From positions 238,862 through 302,861 of the forward strand of contig NZ_FPAC01000001.1 of NCBI RefSeq assembly GCF_900116105.1: a DNA stretch of 64,000 bases, read 5' to 3'. Positions 45,959-53,593 of the stretch are shown here, one piece after another. Source of the DNA: Paenibacillus sp. 453mf. Lineage in GTDB: Bacteria; Bacillota; Bacilli; Paenibacillales; Paenibacillaceae. The notes under the pieces are model-generated. The model saw only the letters and a program-made list of their open reading frames with translations. It was not told where the DNA came from and made no database searches. Made by a program: the position numbers and the translations under genes. Positions within the stretch are counted from its first letter, which is position 1. Each line of letters starts with the position of its first letter.

Positions 45959-46972
45959 ATGAAGCTTTTAGTAACGGGTGGAGCAGGCTTTATTGGGAGT
46001 AACTTTATACATTATATGCTTAAAACCTATAGTGAAATATCAATTATAAACTTGGATAAATTAACTTATGCAGGTAATCTAGAAAATTTAAAAGATGTTG
46101 AAGACAATCCGAGTTACACTTTTATTCAAGGAGATATTGCAGATAATAATTTAATCAAAAAAATCGTTGCAGTGCATAATATTCAGGTTATTGTAAACTT
46201 TGCAGCAGAATCACATGTGGATCGAAGTATCTCGGACCCATCAATATTTGTTCAAACCAATGTTTTAGGTACTCTTTCTTTGTTGGAAGCGGCAAGAGAA
46301 TGTAATATACAAAAATTTGTACAAATATCTACCGATGAAGTGTACGGTTCTCTTGGAGACACAGGCTATTTCACTGAGCAAACACCTTTAGCACCAAATA
46401 GTCCTTATTCTGCAAGTAAAGCAAGTGGTGATTTATTAGTTAGAGCTTATCACGAAACTTATGGGCTTAACACTAACATAACTCGTTGTTCAAATAATTA
46501 TGGACCTTTTCATTTTCCTGAAAAATTAATTCCTCTTATGATTACAAATGCATTAGAAGATAAACCATTGCCTGTATATGGAGATGGGAAAAATGTGAGA
46601 GATTGGTTGCATGTATCTGATCATGCTTCAGCGATTGATCTAGTAATCAATAAGGGAAGAGCAGGGGAAGTTTATAATATAGGAGGACATAACGAGCGAT
46701 GCAATATAGATATTGTAAATCTTATACTTGAACACTTACAGAAATCTGATGAATTGATTAGATATGTCGAAGATCGTAAAGGGCATGACAGAAGGTATGC
46801 TATTGACCCGACTAAGATAGTTGAAGAACTAGGTTGGCAGCCTAAATATACGTTTGATATTGGAATTAAAGAAACAATTGAATGGTATCTAAATAATTAT
46901 GCATGGTGGGAACGAATTAAATCTGGTCAGTATATGGAATACTATAAATCTCAATACGCTACTAGAGTATAG
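45959..46972 (+). CDS. rmlB: dTDP-glucose 4,6-dehydratase
   Basis: A 337-aa short-chain dehydrogenase-fold enzyme converting dTDP-glucose to the 4-keto-6-deoxy sugar. The NAD site is VTGGAGFIGSNF, with the active-site STDEVYGSLG and YSASKAS (Tyr-x3-Lys), and ESHVDRSI. ATG at 45959 is supported by AAAGGGG 8 nt upstream. An earlier ATG at 45935 would leave no site. The rhamnose branch needs RmlD for its last reduction, and no rmlD is present in this window. Confidence 0.94.
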   Translation: MKLLVTGGAGFIGSNFIHYMLKTYSEISIINLDKLTYAGNLENLKDVEDNPSYTFIQGDIADNNLIKKIVAVHNIQVIVNFAAESHVDRSISDPSIFVQTNVLGTLSLLEAARECNIQKFVQISTDEVYGSLGDTGYFTEQTPLAPNSPYSASKASGDLLVRAYHETYGLNTNITRCSNNYGPFHFPEKLIPLMITNALEDKPLPVYGDGKNVRDWLHVSDHASAIDLVINKGRAGEVYNIGGHNERCNIDIVNLILEHLQKSDELIRYVEDRKGHDRRYAIDPTKIVEELGWQPKYTFDIGIKETIEWYLNNYAWWERIKSGQYMEYYKSQYATRV

Positions 46973-47003
46973 CCTATAGCTTTGTTTTGTGGGAGGGATA
47001 TAT

Positions 47004-48374
47004 TTGAAGCTAATCCTTTTATCTGGAGGATCAGGGAAGCGGCTTTGGCCATTATCTAATGATGCTCGCTCCAAGCAATTTTTAAGGATTTTAGATTCAC
47101 CTGGTGGATCAAAGGAATCTATGGTGCAGAGAGTATGGAGGCAAATCAAGAGCGCAGGACTCGAAGATAATGCATACATCGCAACTAGTTATAGTCAAGT
47201 TGAGATCATCTCTAATCAACTTGGAAATAATATTAATTTAGTCGTAGAACCAGAGAGAAGAGATACTTTTCCGGCAATAGCTCTTGCAGCCACATACTTA
47301 TACAGCATTGAAGGTATATCTTTAGATGAAACAATTGCTGTTCTACCAGTAGATCCATTTGTACAAGAAGATTTCTTTAATGTAGTAAAAAAGTTGGATG
47401 ATGTACTAAAAATATCCGATGCAGACCTCGCACTTATTGGTGTTAAACCAACATATCCGTCTGAAAAATATGGATACATTATTCCTGACATTAAGGAAAA
47501 AGATTATTCGTTTGATCATATGAGTGTAAAACAATTTGTTGAGAAACCCCATAAATCCAAAGCAGAGGCTATGATAAGTCAAAATGCATTTTGGAATTGC
47601 GGGGTTTTTGCTTTTAAATTAGATTATTTAATTAATATACTTATTGATCTGGAGTTGCCTATCCAGTATGAAGCTATGCTAAAACAATACAATATACTTC
47701 CTGCTATCAGCTTTGATTATAAAGTAGTTGAGAAGGCCAACAATATTGTAGTTACTGCTTATGATGGTTATTGGAAGGATCTTGGAACTTGGAATACATT
47801 GACTGATGAGATGTCTAATTATATTGAAGGAAGAGGTTATATATCAGAAGATTCCTCTAATACACATCTAATTAATGAATTGAATTTGCCTGTTACCATT
47901 CTTGGGCTTTCTAACATTGTAGTGGCGACTAGTGCAGACGGAATACTTGTGAGTGACAAGGAAGCAAGTCCTAAAATTAAGGATGTTCTAAAAGGTGATA
48001 ATTCGAGGCCAATGTATGAAGAACGACGATGGGGAACGTACCAAGTATTGGATTATACAAAAAATAGTCAAGGAGAACAAGTACTCACTAAACGTATATG
48101 TATTAAATCAGGTAACAATTTAAGTTATCAGTATCATAATTTTCGAGATGAAATGTGGACTATTATTTCAGGAGAGGGTGAATTAGTTCTAGACGATCAT
48201 CTTCAGACCTTGAAACAAGGTGATTTAGTTCGTATTCCATCAAAAGTTCTTCACAGTGTTAAAGCTAAGACAGATTTAGAAATCATAGAAGTTCAGATGG
48301 GAACTAACTTGATAGAAGAGGACATAGTTAGAGTGAAGACGGACTGGGCAGATATTGTTGCACATTGCCTGTGA
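47004..48374 (+). CDS. manC: Mannose-1-phosphate guanylyltransferase (ManC type)
   Basis: A 456-aa enzyme making GDP-mannose. The nucleotidyltransferase domain begins LKLILLSGGSGKRLWPLSNDARSKQFLRIL, with VVEPERRDTFPAIALAA and FVEKPHKSKAEAM. The C-terminal cupin (about 340-450) resembles mannose-6-phosphate isomerase type II (VKTRICIK-like KRICIKSGNNLSYQYHNFRDEMWTIISGEGEL). The TTG at 47004 has GGGAGGG 6 nt upstream, so it beats the GTG at 46989, which overlaps that site. Phosphomannomutase is not encoded here and must come from elsewhere. Confidence 0.9.
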   Translation: MKLILLSGGSGKRLWPLSNDARSKQFLRILDSPGGSKESMVQRVWRQIKSAGLEDNAYIATSYSQVEIISNQLGNNINLVVEPERRDTFPAIALAATYLYSIEGISLDETIAVLPVDPFVQEDFFNVVKKLDDVLKISDADLALIGVKPTYPSEKYGYIIPDIKEKDYSFDHMSVKQFVEKPHKSKAEAMISQNAFWNCGVFAFKLDYLINILIDLELPIQYEAMLKQYNILPAISFDYKVVEKANNIVVTAYDGYWKDLGTWNTLTDEMSNYIEGRGYISEDSSNTHLINELNLPVTILGLSNIVVATSADGILVSDKEASPKIKDVLKGDNSRPMYEERRWGTYQVLDYTKNSQGEQVLTKRICIKSGNNLSYQYHNFRDEMWTIISGEGELVLDDHLQTLKQGDLVRIPSKVLHSVKAKTDLEIIEVQMGTNLIEEDIVRVKTDWADIVAHCL

Positions 48375-48392
48375 AAATGAGGAGGACTCACA

Positions 48393-49727
48393 ATGAAAAT
48401 TGCGGTTATTGGAACAGGGTATGTTGGGTTGGTATCTGGAGTATGCTTCTCTGAGATCGGAAACCAAGTAATATGTGTAGATAATAATCCATCCAAGGTT
48501 GAAATGTTGGAACGAGGAGAAGTTCCGATTTATGAGCCGGGACTAAAAGAACTTATAGATAAAAACAAGACAGCCGGAAGGCTGTCTTTTACGTTTGATA
48601 CGACATATGCTGTTCAAAACTCAGATATTGTTTTGCTAGCTGTTGGCACTCCTTCCTTACCAAACGGAGAGGCCAATTTAAGCTATATCGAGCAAGCAGC
48701 TAAAGAAGTTGGCACAGCATTAAATGGATTTAAAATAATCGCTACAAAAAGTACGGTTCCAGTTGGAACAAACGAACATATTGAGCGAATCATTAAACTG
48801 AACAGTAGCCACTCATTTTCAATTGCATCTATTCCTGAATTTTTAAGAGAAGGATCAGCAATTCACGACACAATGAATCCAGATCGTATTGTATTGGGTT
48901 CAGCTAATCAGGAGACACTTAATACTTTAATTGAGCTTCACAAGCCGCTTACATCCAACATTATTACTACTGATATTAGATCTGCAGAAATGATTAAATA
49001 CGCTTCAAATGCTTTTTTGGCGACAAAAATATCATTTATCAATGAGATTGCGAATATCTGTGAGAAGGTTGGAGCAGATGTAACTCGTGTAGCGGAAGGA
49101 ATGGGTTATGATCGGCGAATTGGAGGTTCCTTCCTGCAGGCAGGTATTGGCTATGGAGGGTCATGCTTTCCCAAAGATACACAGGCACTAATCCAAATCG
49201 CAGGGAATGTTGATTATGAGTTTAAGTTACTAAAATCGGTAGTAGAAGTAAATAAAGATCAACGCTTTAATATTATCCGTAAGCTTCACGATGCCCTGGG
49301 TTCCTTGTCCGGCAAGAAAATTGCAATTTGGGGGTTGGCTTTTAAGCCAAATACAGATGATGTACGGGATGCGCCAGCAATTGAAATTATTCAAGAACTT
49401 ATTAAATTGGGTGCTAAAGTGAATGCCTATGATCCTGTTGCTACGGCTAACTTTCAGAGGGAAGTTAATCATGATCATATCTACTGGTGCAATGACCCAT
49501 TAGAAGCTGCTATGGGAAGTGATGCCCTTTGTTTGTTAACAGAGTGGCCGGAGTTCGCTGAAATCGAGTTACCGCATTTAGCTTCAATATTAGCACGGCC
49601 TGTTCTTATAGATGGTAGAAATGTTTACAATCCTGATAAAGTAAAGGAAGCAGAGTTTATTTATTATTCTGTAGGTCGTCCTCATTCCGCAAATATATCC
49701 GATTCTTATACTGAAGCTATGTCCTAA
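48393..49727 (+). CDS. ugd: UDP-glucose 6-dehydrogenase
   Basis: A 444-aa NAD-dependent enzyme oxidising UDP-glucose to UDP-glucuronate, giving the polymer its acidic sugar. The N-terminal Rossmann motif is KIAVIGTGYVGLVSGVCFSEIG. The catalytic Cys258 lies in GIGYGGSCFPKDTQAL. The C-terminal UDP-binding part has WGLAFKPNTDDVRDAPAI. The enzyme class is controlled by BY-kinase phosphorylation in B. subtilis (Ugd/TuaD). SD AGGAGG. Its stop codon sits in the loop of the terminator that follows. Confidence 0.95.
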   Translation: MKIAVIGTGYVGLVSGVCFSEIGNQVICVDNNPSKVEMLERGEVPIYEPGLKELIDKNKTAGRLSFTFDTTYAVQNSDIVLLAVGTPSLPNGEANLSYIEQAAKEVGTALNGFKIIATKSTVPVGTNEHIERIIKLNSSHSFSIASIPEFLREGSAIHDTMNPDRIVLGSANQETLNTLIELHKPLTSNIITTDIRSAEMIKYASNAFLATKISFINEIANICEKVGADVTRVAEGMGYDRRIGGSFLQAGIGYGGSCFPKDTQALIQIAGNVDYEFKLLKSVVEVNKDQRFNIIRKLHDALGSLSGKKIAIWGLAFKPNTDDVRDAPAIEIIQELIKLGAKVNAYDPVATANFQREVNHDHIYWCNDPLEAAMGSDALCLLTEWPEFAEIELPHLASILARPVLIDGRNVYNPDKVKEAEFIYYSVGRPHSANISDSYTEAMS

Positions 49728-49748
49728 AGGACATAGCTTCTTTTTTTG
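49713..49748 (+). terminator. Terminator overlapping the 3' end of ugd
   Basis: GAAGCTATGTCC (49713-49724), loop TAAA containing the ugd stop codon, GGACATAGCTTC (49729-49740), then a T-run. A perfect 12-bp stem with the last codons of the gene as its left arm. Confidence 0.92.
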
Positions 49749-49779
49749 TTTTTCACTAGGATTGAAGGGATATGACAAT

Positions 49780-50724
49780 ATGAAGCGATGGTTAAAAATA
49801 ACAATAAGTACTGCCTCTTTATTTATCGTTCTAGGTGTAGGATATGGCTGGTATCTTTATAAAACTGTTCAATCTACCGCAGACGAAATTTATGAACCTA
49901 GAGAACCATCTGTAGCTGTAACATATATTGAAGGGGGGCAACAGTCTTCCCAAAATCAGCCTGCCGAAAAAATTAAAAAAGAAGAATCATTTTCCGTATT
50001 ATTACTCGGAGTGGATGAACGTCAGAATGACGTTGGCCGTTCAGATACATTAGTTTTGCTTACAGTAAATCCTGCTGATAAGTCTATTCTTATGTTCAAT
50101 ATTCCAAGAGATACTCGAACAGAAATTGTTGGAAAAGGGTATGAAGATAAAATAAACCATGCCTATGCTTTTGGAGGAGTAAATATGTCTATTCAAACAG
50201 TAGAGAAGTTTTTAGATAATTCGATTGATTATTATGTCAAATTAAATATGGAAGGGTTTACAGAGATTATAGATTTATTAGGCGGTGTAGAAGTAAATAA
50301 TCCATTTGAATTTAACATCGACGGAGTGGTTTTTGAAGAGGGCATTATCAGGCTTATGGGCGAAGAAGCGCTACTATATTCACGTATGCGGTATGATGAT
50401 CCTCGAGGTGATCTTGGGCGGAATTCAAGACAACAGGAAATCATTAAGCAGCTGATGAAGAACGCTCTTCAAATCTCTAGCGTGACTAAAATTCAGTCGA
50501 TACTGAATGAGGTGGGGAGTAATGTGAAGACCGATATAACATTTGACGACATGAAGAAATTTCTGACCGATTATAGCAGGAATTTAGGCAATATTGAAAC
50601 CGTTGAAATACAAGGCCGAGGTGAAAAGATGAATGGGATCTATTATTATATTGTAGATGAGCAAGAAAGAAGTCGAATACACGAGTTGATGAAAAAGCAT
50701 TTACAGAAAGATCAGCAGCATTGA
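49780..50724 (+). CDS. LytR-CpsA-Psr (LCP) family glycopolymer transferase
   Basis: A 314-aa membrane-anchored protein. A single N-terminal TM (about 6-26) precedes a linker and the LCP domain (about 70-230): SVLLLGVDERQNDVGRSDTLVLLTVNP, the Arg-containing FNIPRDTRTEI, and YSRMRYDDPRGDLGRNSRQQEII. LCP enzymes move undecaprenyl-linked glycans onto peptidoglycan or related acceptors, so this gene would attach the product of the locus to the cell wall. ATG at 49780 with GAAGGGA upstream. It lies just after the ugd terminator and may be expressed by readthrough. Confidence 0.92.
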   Translation: MKRWLKITISTASLFIVLGVGYGWYLYKTVQSTADEIYEPREPSVAVTYIEGGQQSSQNQPAEKIKKEESFSVLLLGVDERQNDVGRSDTLVLLTVNPADKSILMFNIPRDTRTEIVGKGYEDKINHAYAFGGVNMSIQTVEKFLDNSIDYYVKLNMEGFTEIIDLLGGVEVNNPFEFNIDGVVFEEGIIRLMGEEALLYSRMRYDDPRGDLGRNSRQQEIIKQLMKNALQISSVTKIQSILNEVGSNVKTDITFDDMKKFLTDYSRNLGNIETVEIQGRGEKMNGIYYYIVDEQERSRIHELMKKHLQKDQQH

Positions 50725-51272
50725 GCAGGACTGAGATTAAAAGATCCCGAAAAAAAAGAAATCAACGGAAGTTGCTTCTAACCTGCATAATTTTAATTTG
50801 GGCGTTATTCATATTGTATATGTCGACTAGATCTTATCAACAACAAAGTATTCGGCCAATTCTAACAAGTATTTCGCATCATTTGCAAATCAATGTTACG
50901 CTCCCGAACATCAATATTCACTACGCTAACAAAATTTATTCCCTTCAGAATAATCCATATGGATTTATCGAATTTGTCTTTCGCAAATGTGCCCATGTAT
51001 TTGTATATGGTGTCTTGACTGTACTGACGCACCTCTTTATCCGCAAAGTTTGGAAAGATAACTTGATTAGTTATATTCTCCCATTAGGATTAATTCTGAT
51101 CATTGCGTGCCTAGATGAAACTATTCAAAGATACTCAGAAAATCGTACTTCTTCTTCATATGATGTAGTCCTTGATTTTTCAGGAGGCTGCTTGGCTCTT
51201 TTATTAACTATGATGATAAGATGGTTCCTTCAAAAGCGTAGGTCTAAAAGCTCCTCCTCTCTCATACCTTGA
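50721..51272 (+). CDS. VanZ-like family membrane protein
   Basis: A 183-aa protein with about four TM helices (near 17-36, 95-112, 121-138 and 150-168). The VanZ-like core is visible: FRKCAHVFVYGVLTVL, then LIIACLDETIQRYSENRTSSSYDVVLDFSGG. VanZ domain proteins give glycopeptide tolerance in enterococci, but most chromosomal copies have no known role and many sit in polysaccharide loci. The TTG start overlaps the LCP stop (TTGA), implying coupling. The ribosome site is weak. Confidence 0.85.
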   Translation: MSRTEIKRSRKKRNQRKLLLTCIILIWALFILYMSTRSYQQQSIRPILTSISHHLQINVTLPNINIHYANKIYSLQNNPYGFIEFVFRKCAHVFVYGVLTVLTHLFIRKVWKDNLISYILPLGLILIIACLDETIQRYSENRTSSSYDVVLDFSGGCLALLLTMMIRWFLQKRRSKSSSSLIP

Positions 51273-51301
51273 GTTACAAGGGACAAGAGGGGAGGGGCTT
51301 T

Positions 51302-51793
51302 ATGCTGCGCAAAAAACGGAGGAATACCTTATTAAAATTGGTCAGTACACTTATAGTAATTGGGTTAGTAGTTCTACTGTTTTTTAGTTTTCGAGGAGTT
51401 TTGCAATCAAGCAAGGAAGAAGAAGCTGTCAGTGTTGTGAATGAGTTTTATACATACGAACAGGAAGGGGATTTTGGCAGCTCATGGGAGTTGTTTCATT
51501 CTCAGATGAAAGAGAAATACAAGAAGCCAGATTATGTACAGACAAGAGCCCATGTATTTATGCAGCATTTTGGTACAAACACATTTAAGTATGAGTTATC
51601 CAAACCAGAGAGAAATTACGATATACAACTAGTTGAAGGGAAAGAGACATTAGGAGAAGTCTTTATGATTACTGTATCTCAAACTTATTATTCATCCTTT
51701 GGTAATTTTAAAATTGTCCAACCTGTGTATGTTACGGAGGAATCAGGGGAATGGCGTCTGTTATGGTCCTTCCAAAAATCGGAGGAATTCTAA
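51302..51793 (+). CDS. Single-pass membrane protein of unknown function
   Basis: A 163-aa protein with a basic N-terminus (MLRKKRRNTLLK), one TM helix (about 12-32, VSTLIVIGLVVLLFFSF) and an extracytoplasmic domain of about 125 residues. The pattern of the domain (VNEFYTYEQEGDFGSSWELFHSQMKEKYKK, then GEWRLLWSF at the end) looks like an NTF2/SnoaL-like fold, which is an inference from the helix-then-sheet layout. The ATG at 51302 follows GGGGAGGGG. It directly follows the VanZ-like gene and is probably the last gene of the polysaccharide region. Confidence 0.75.
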   Translation: MLRKKRRNTLLKLVSTLIVIGLVVLLFFSFRGVLQSSKEEEAVSVVNEFYTYEQEGDFGSSWELFHSQMKEKYKKPDYVQTRAHVFMQHFGTNTFKYELSKPERNYDIQLVEGKETLGEVFMITVSQTYYSSFGNFKIVQPVYVTEESGEWRLLWSFQKSEEF

Positions 51794-51812
51794 AAGGCTT
51801 TCTTTCACAAGT

Positions 51813-51938
51813 CTATTTTCCAACAAATGTTTGTACAATATAGTAAGTCAACAGTGGAGCTCCTACAATAACGACTAATGGTGCTGCTGAAATACTTTTT
51901 ACAACGGTTCTTTTAAATTTTCTGATGGATTTCCTCAT
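51813..51938 (-). CDS. 41-aa cationic single-helix membrane peptide (small ORF)
   Basis: A small minus-strand ORF. The peptide starts MRKSIRKFKRTVVKSIS, with eight Lys/Arg in its first 14 residues. A hydrophobic stretch, AAPLVVIVGAPLLTYYIV (about 18-35), follows, then QTFVGK. This looks like a small membrane protein, toxin-like peptide or leaderless bacteriocin-like peptide. A sigma-A promoter at 51955-51983 points at it with an operator-like palindrome in the spacer. The predicted leader is only about 10 nt, with a short AGAGA site. Divergent from the CxxC protein/ABC transporter genes. I recognise no family. Confidence 0.6.
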   Translation of the reverse strand: MRKSIRKFKRTVVKSISAAPLVVIVGAPLLTYYIVQTFVGK

Positions 51939-51954
51939 TTTAATCTCTCTTATC

Positions 51955-51983
51955 AATATATTTATACATATTGTATCATTCAA
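51955..51983 (-). promoter_or_regulatory. Minus-strand promoter with Xre-type operator in its spacer
   Basis: Read on the minus strand: TTGAAT (51983-51978), 17 bp, TATATT (51960-51955). The first 15 spacer bases are GATACAATATGTATA (51977-51963), two mismatches from the 52124 palindrome. The layout is the same as at 32682-32710. Confidence 0.7.
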
Positions 51984-52091
51984 TCTATGCGTTTGTGAAT
52001 CATACTATTTTCTCTGTTTTCAGAAAATCCTTTAAACAAAGCGTTTTCCCGCCCTATTCCTGGTTAATTATCTAATAACCCTCAAAAATTC

Positions 52092-52120
52092 TTGACAAAA
52101 ATATGGGACTACATTATGTT
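52092..52120 (+). promoter_or_regulatory. Promoter for the CxxC protein/ABC transporter genes
   Basis: TTGACA (52092-52097), 17-bp spacer, TATGTT (52115-52120). The start point would be near 52127, inside the operator at 52124-52138. Confidence 0.65.
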
Positions 52121-52123
52121 CAA

Positions 52124-52138
52124 GATACAATTTGTATC
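52124..52138. promoter_or_regulatory. Xre-type operator over the transcription start
   Basis: GATAC-AATTT-GTATC, perfect 5-bp arms. It has the same form as the perfect site at 32689-32703 (GATAC-GATTT-GTATC), differing at one central base. Its location over the predicted +1 is a repressing position. Confidence 0.8.
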
Positions 52139-52236
52139 GAAAAGAATCGATTTATGCGATTGATTGAACGAGTGTCCCTGCGGTTGGTTTCACAGGCACT
52201 GAAACTATCTGTCTTTATGAATGGAGGACGGCTGAA

Positions 52237-52614
52237 GTGATTATGACGAGTCGATTTTATTGTGTCGCCTGTGGGAGGATATTGTCGGTAGACACGAAAT
52301 ATCCAATGGAGTCGAGAGGAATAGAAGAGGCCAAAGTCTCAGGTAGTCTATCATATGAACAGTCCATTTCCAGGATGAAAGACCTTCCCCATATCATACT
52401 CAATCAGGTCTTCCGGACCGGATTTTACAGAAATGAAATGCCGCTGGGCTATTGCCTCTGCTGCCAGAAGGGTGAGCAAGCGGAGGAAGAGCACCAGGAA
52501 GCCGCTCCTGCCACGGAGGAGGATCATTCGGAGCCTCAAGCAGAGCGTGAGGTACAGAATTGCTTCATTCCAGCAAATACGCGGGACAGGTTCTCACAAA
52601 TTATGTTACACTAG
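52237..52614 (+). CDS. Small protein with two CxxC motifs, unknown function
   Basis: A 125-aa cytoplasmic protein. FYCVACGRIL near the N-terminus and YCLCCQKGE near residue 75 form two CxxC pairs that could bind one zinc ion. Between them is a helical segment (SISRMKDLPHIILNQVF). An acidic Glu/Ala-rich stretch (about 80-105) and a basic tail follow. The GTG at 52237 has GGAGG at 9 nt. The ATG two codons later is an alternative. It is the first gene after the Xre-type operator at 52.13 kb and lies upstream of the ABC transporter genes. I do not recognise the family. Confidence 0.7.
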   Translation: MIMTSRFYCVACGRILSVDTKYPMESRGIEEAKVSGSLSYEQSISRMKDLPHIILNQVFRTGFYRNEMPLGYCLCCQKGEQAEEEHQEAAPATEEDHSEPQAEREVQNCFIPANTRDRFSQIMLH

Positions 52615-52640
52615 GCTCGAAGTCTATGAGTGAGAATCCT

Positions 52641-52662
52641 TGTTCGAATTCCCATTCGAACA
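52641..52662 (+). promoter_or_regulatory. Perfect hairpin in the leader of the ABC transporter gene
   Basis: TGTTCGAAT (52641-52649), loop TCCC, ATTCGAACA (52654-52662). It lies in the 73-bp gap before the ABC ATPase gene and close to its ribosome site. No T-run follows, so it is more likely an mRNA processing, stability or translational element than a terminator. Confidence 0.55.
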
Positions 52663-52687
52663 TTACCAAAAGGGAGTGAGCATTTAC

Positions 52688-53593
52688 ATGCACCAGGAAC
52701 CTGTCGTTCGTATGCAAGGTGTAAGTAAGGTCATTTCTTCCCGCCATCTCGTGCAAGACCTGACTCTGGATATATATCCAGGCCAGGTCTTTGGTTTTTT
52801 AGGACCCAATGGCGCGGGGAAGACGACCACGATCCGCATGATGGTAGGCTTGATGTCCATTAGCAGCGGGGATATCTTCATTGCTGGACACAGCGTGAAG
52901 ACCCAGTTTGAGGATGCCATCCGTGAGGTTGGCGCCATTGTGGAGAATCCGGAGATGTACAAGTTCCTGACAGGCTACCAGAACCTGGTTCATTTTGCCC
53001 GGATGTCACCAGGAGTGACTAGAGAGCGAATTCAGGAAGCAATTGAGCTTGTTGGTCTCAGTGACCGGATACATGACAAGGTCAAGACATATTCTCTTGG
53101 CATGCGTCAGCGGCTTGGCGTAGCACAAGCCATTCTGCATCGTCCGAAGCTGCTCATTCTGGACGAACCTACGAATGGGTTAGACCCGCAGGGCATTCGG
53201 GAGCTCAGAGATTATTTGCGCAAGCTCACGCTTACGGAAGGGGCGACAGTCTTCGTATCCAGTCATTTGCTGTCCGAGATGGAGCTGATGTGTGATACGG
53301 TAGCGGTCATCCAGGGTGGGAAGCTGATTGATGTCCGGCAGCTGAGACCGGAGAACGGCGCTCTTGAGGTTCAAGAATATACGTTCGAGGTGAGCGATAC
53401 CGAGGCAGCATTCAGGCTGGCAGGACAGGGACGTACTGAGGGTCCTGTGCTGAGCATATCTTGTACAAGAGACGAAGCCGCCGAGCTGAATGCAAGATTG
53501 GTTCAGCATGGCATTAAGGTCTATGGCATTCGTTCCAGAACCAGCTCCCTCGAAGATCAGTTCCTTGCAATGACGGGAGGTGAGCGTACTTGA
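52688..53593 (+). CDS. ABC transporter ATP-binding protein (CcmA/bacitracin-type)
   Basis: A 301-aa ATPase. Walker A GFLGPNGAGKTTTIRMM, Q-loop region EVGAIVENPEMYKFLTGYQNL, signature YSLGMRQRLGVAQAIL, Walker B LLILDEPTNGLDPQG and switch His in VSSHLLSEME are intact. The C-terminal ~80 residues are the usual DUF4162-like tail. The subfamily includes BcrA/lantibiotic-immunity and multidrug exporters. The ATG at 52688 has AAGGGAGTGAG upstream. It overlaps the permease gene by 4 bp and may be cotranscribed with the CxxC protein gene from the Xre-type promoter. Confidence 0.9.
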   Translation: MHQEPVVRMQGVSKVISSRHLVQDLTLDIYPGQVFGFLGPNGAGKTTTIRMMVGLMSISSGDIFIAGHSVKTQFEDAIREVGAIVENPEMYKFLTGYQNLVHFARMSPGVTRERIQEAIELVGLSDRIHDKVKTYSLGMRQRLGVAQAILHRPKLLILDEPTNGLDPQGIRELRDYLRKLTLTEGATVFVSSHLLSEMELMCDTVAVIQGGKLIDVRQLRPENGALEVQEYTFEVSDTEAAFRLAGQGRTEGPVLSISCTRDEAAELNARLVQHGIKVYGIRSRTSSLEDQFLAMTGGERT

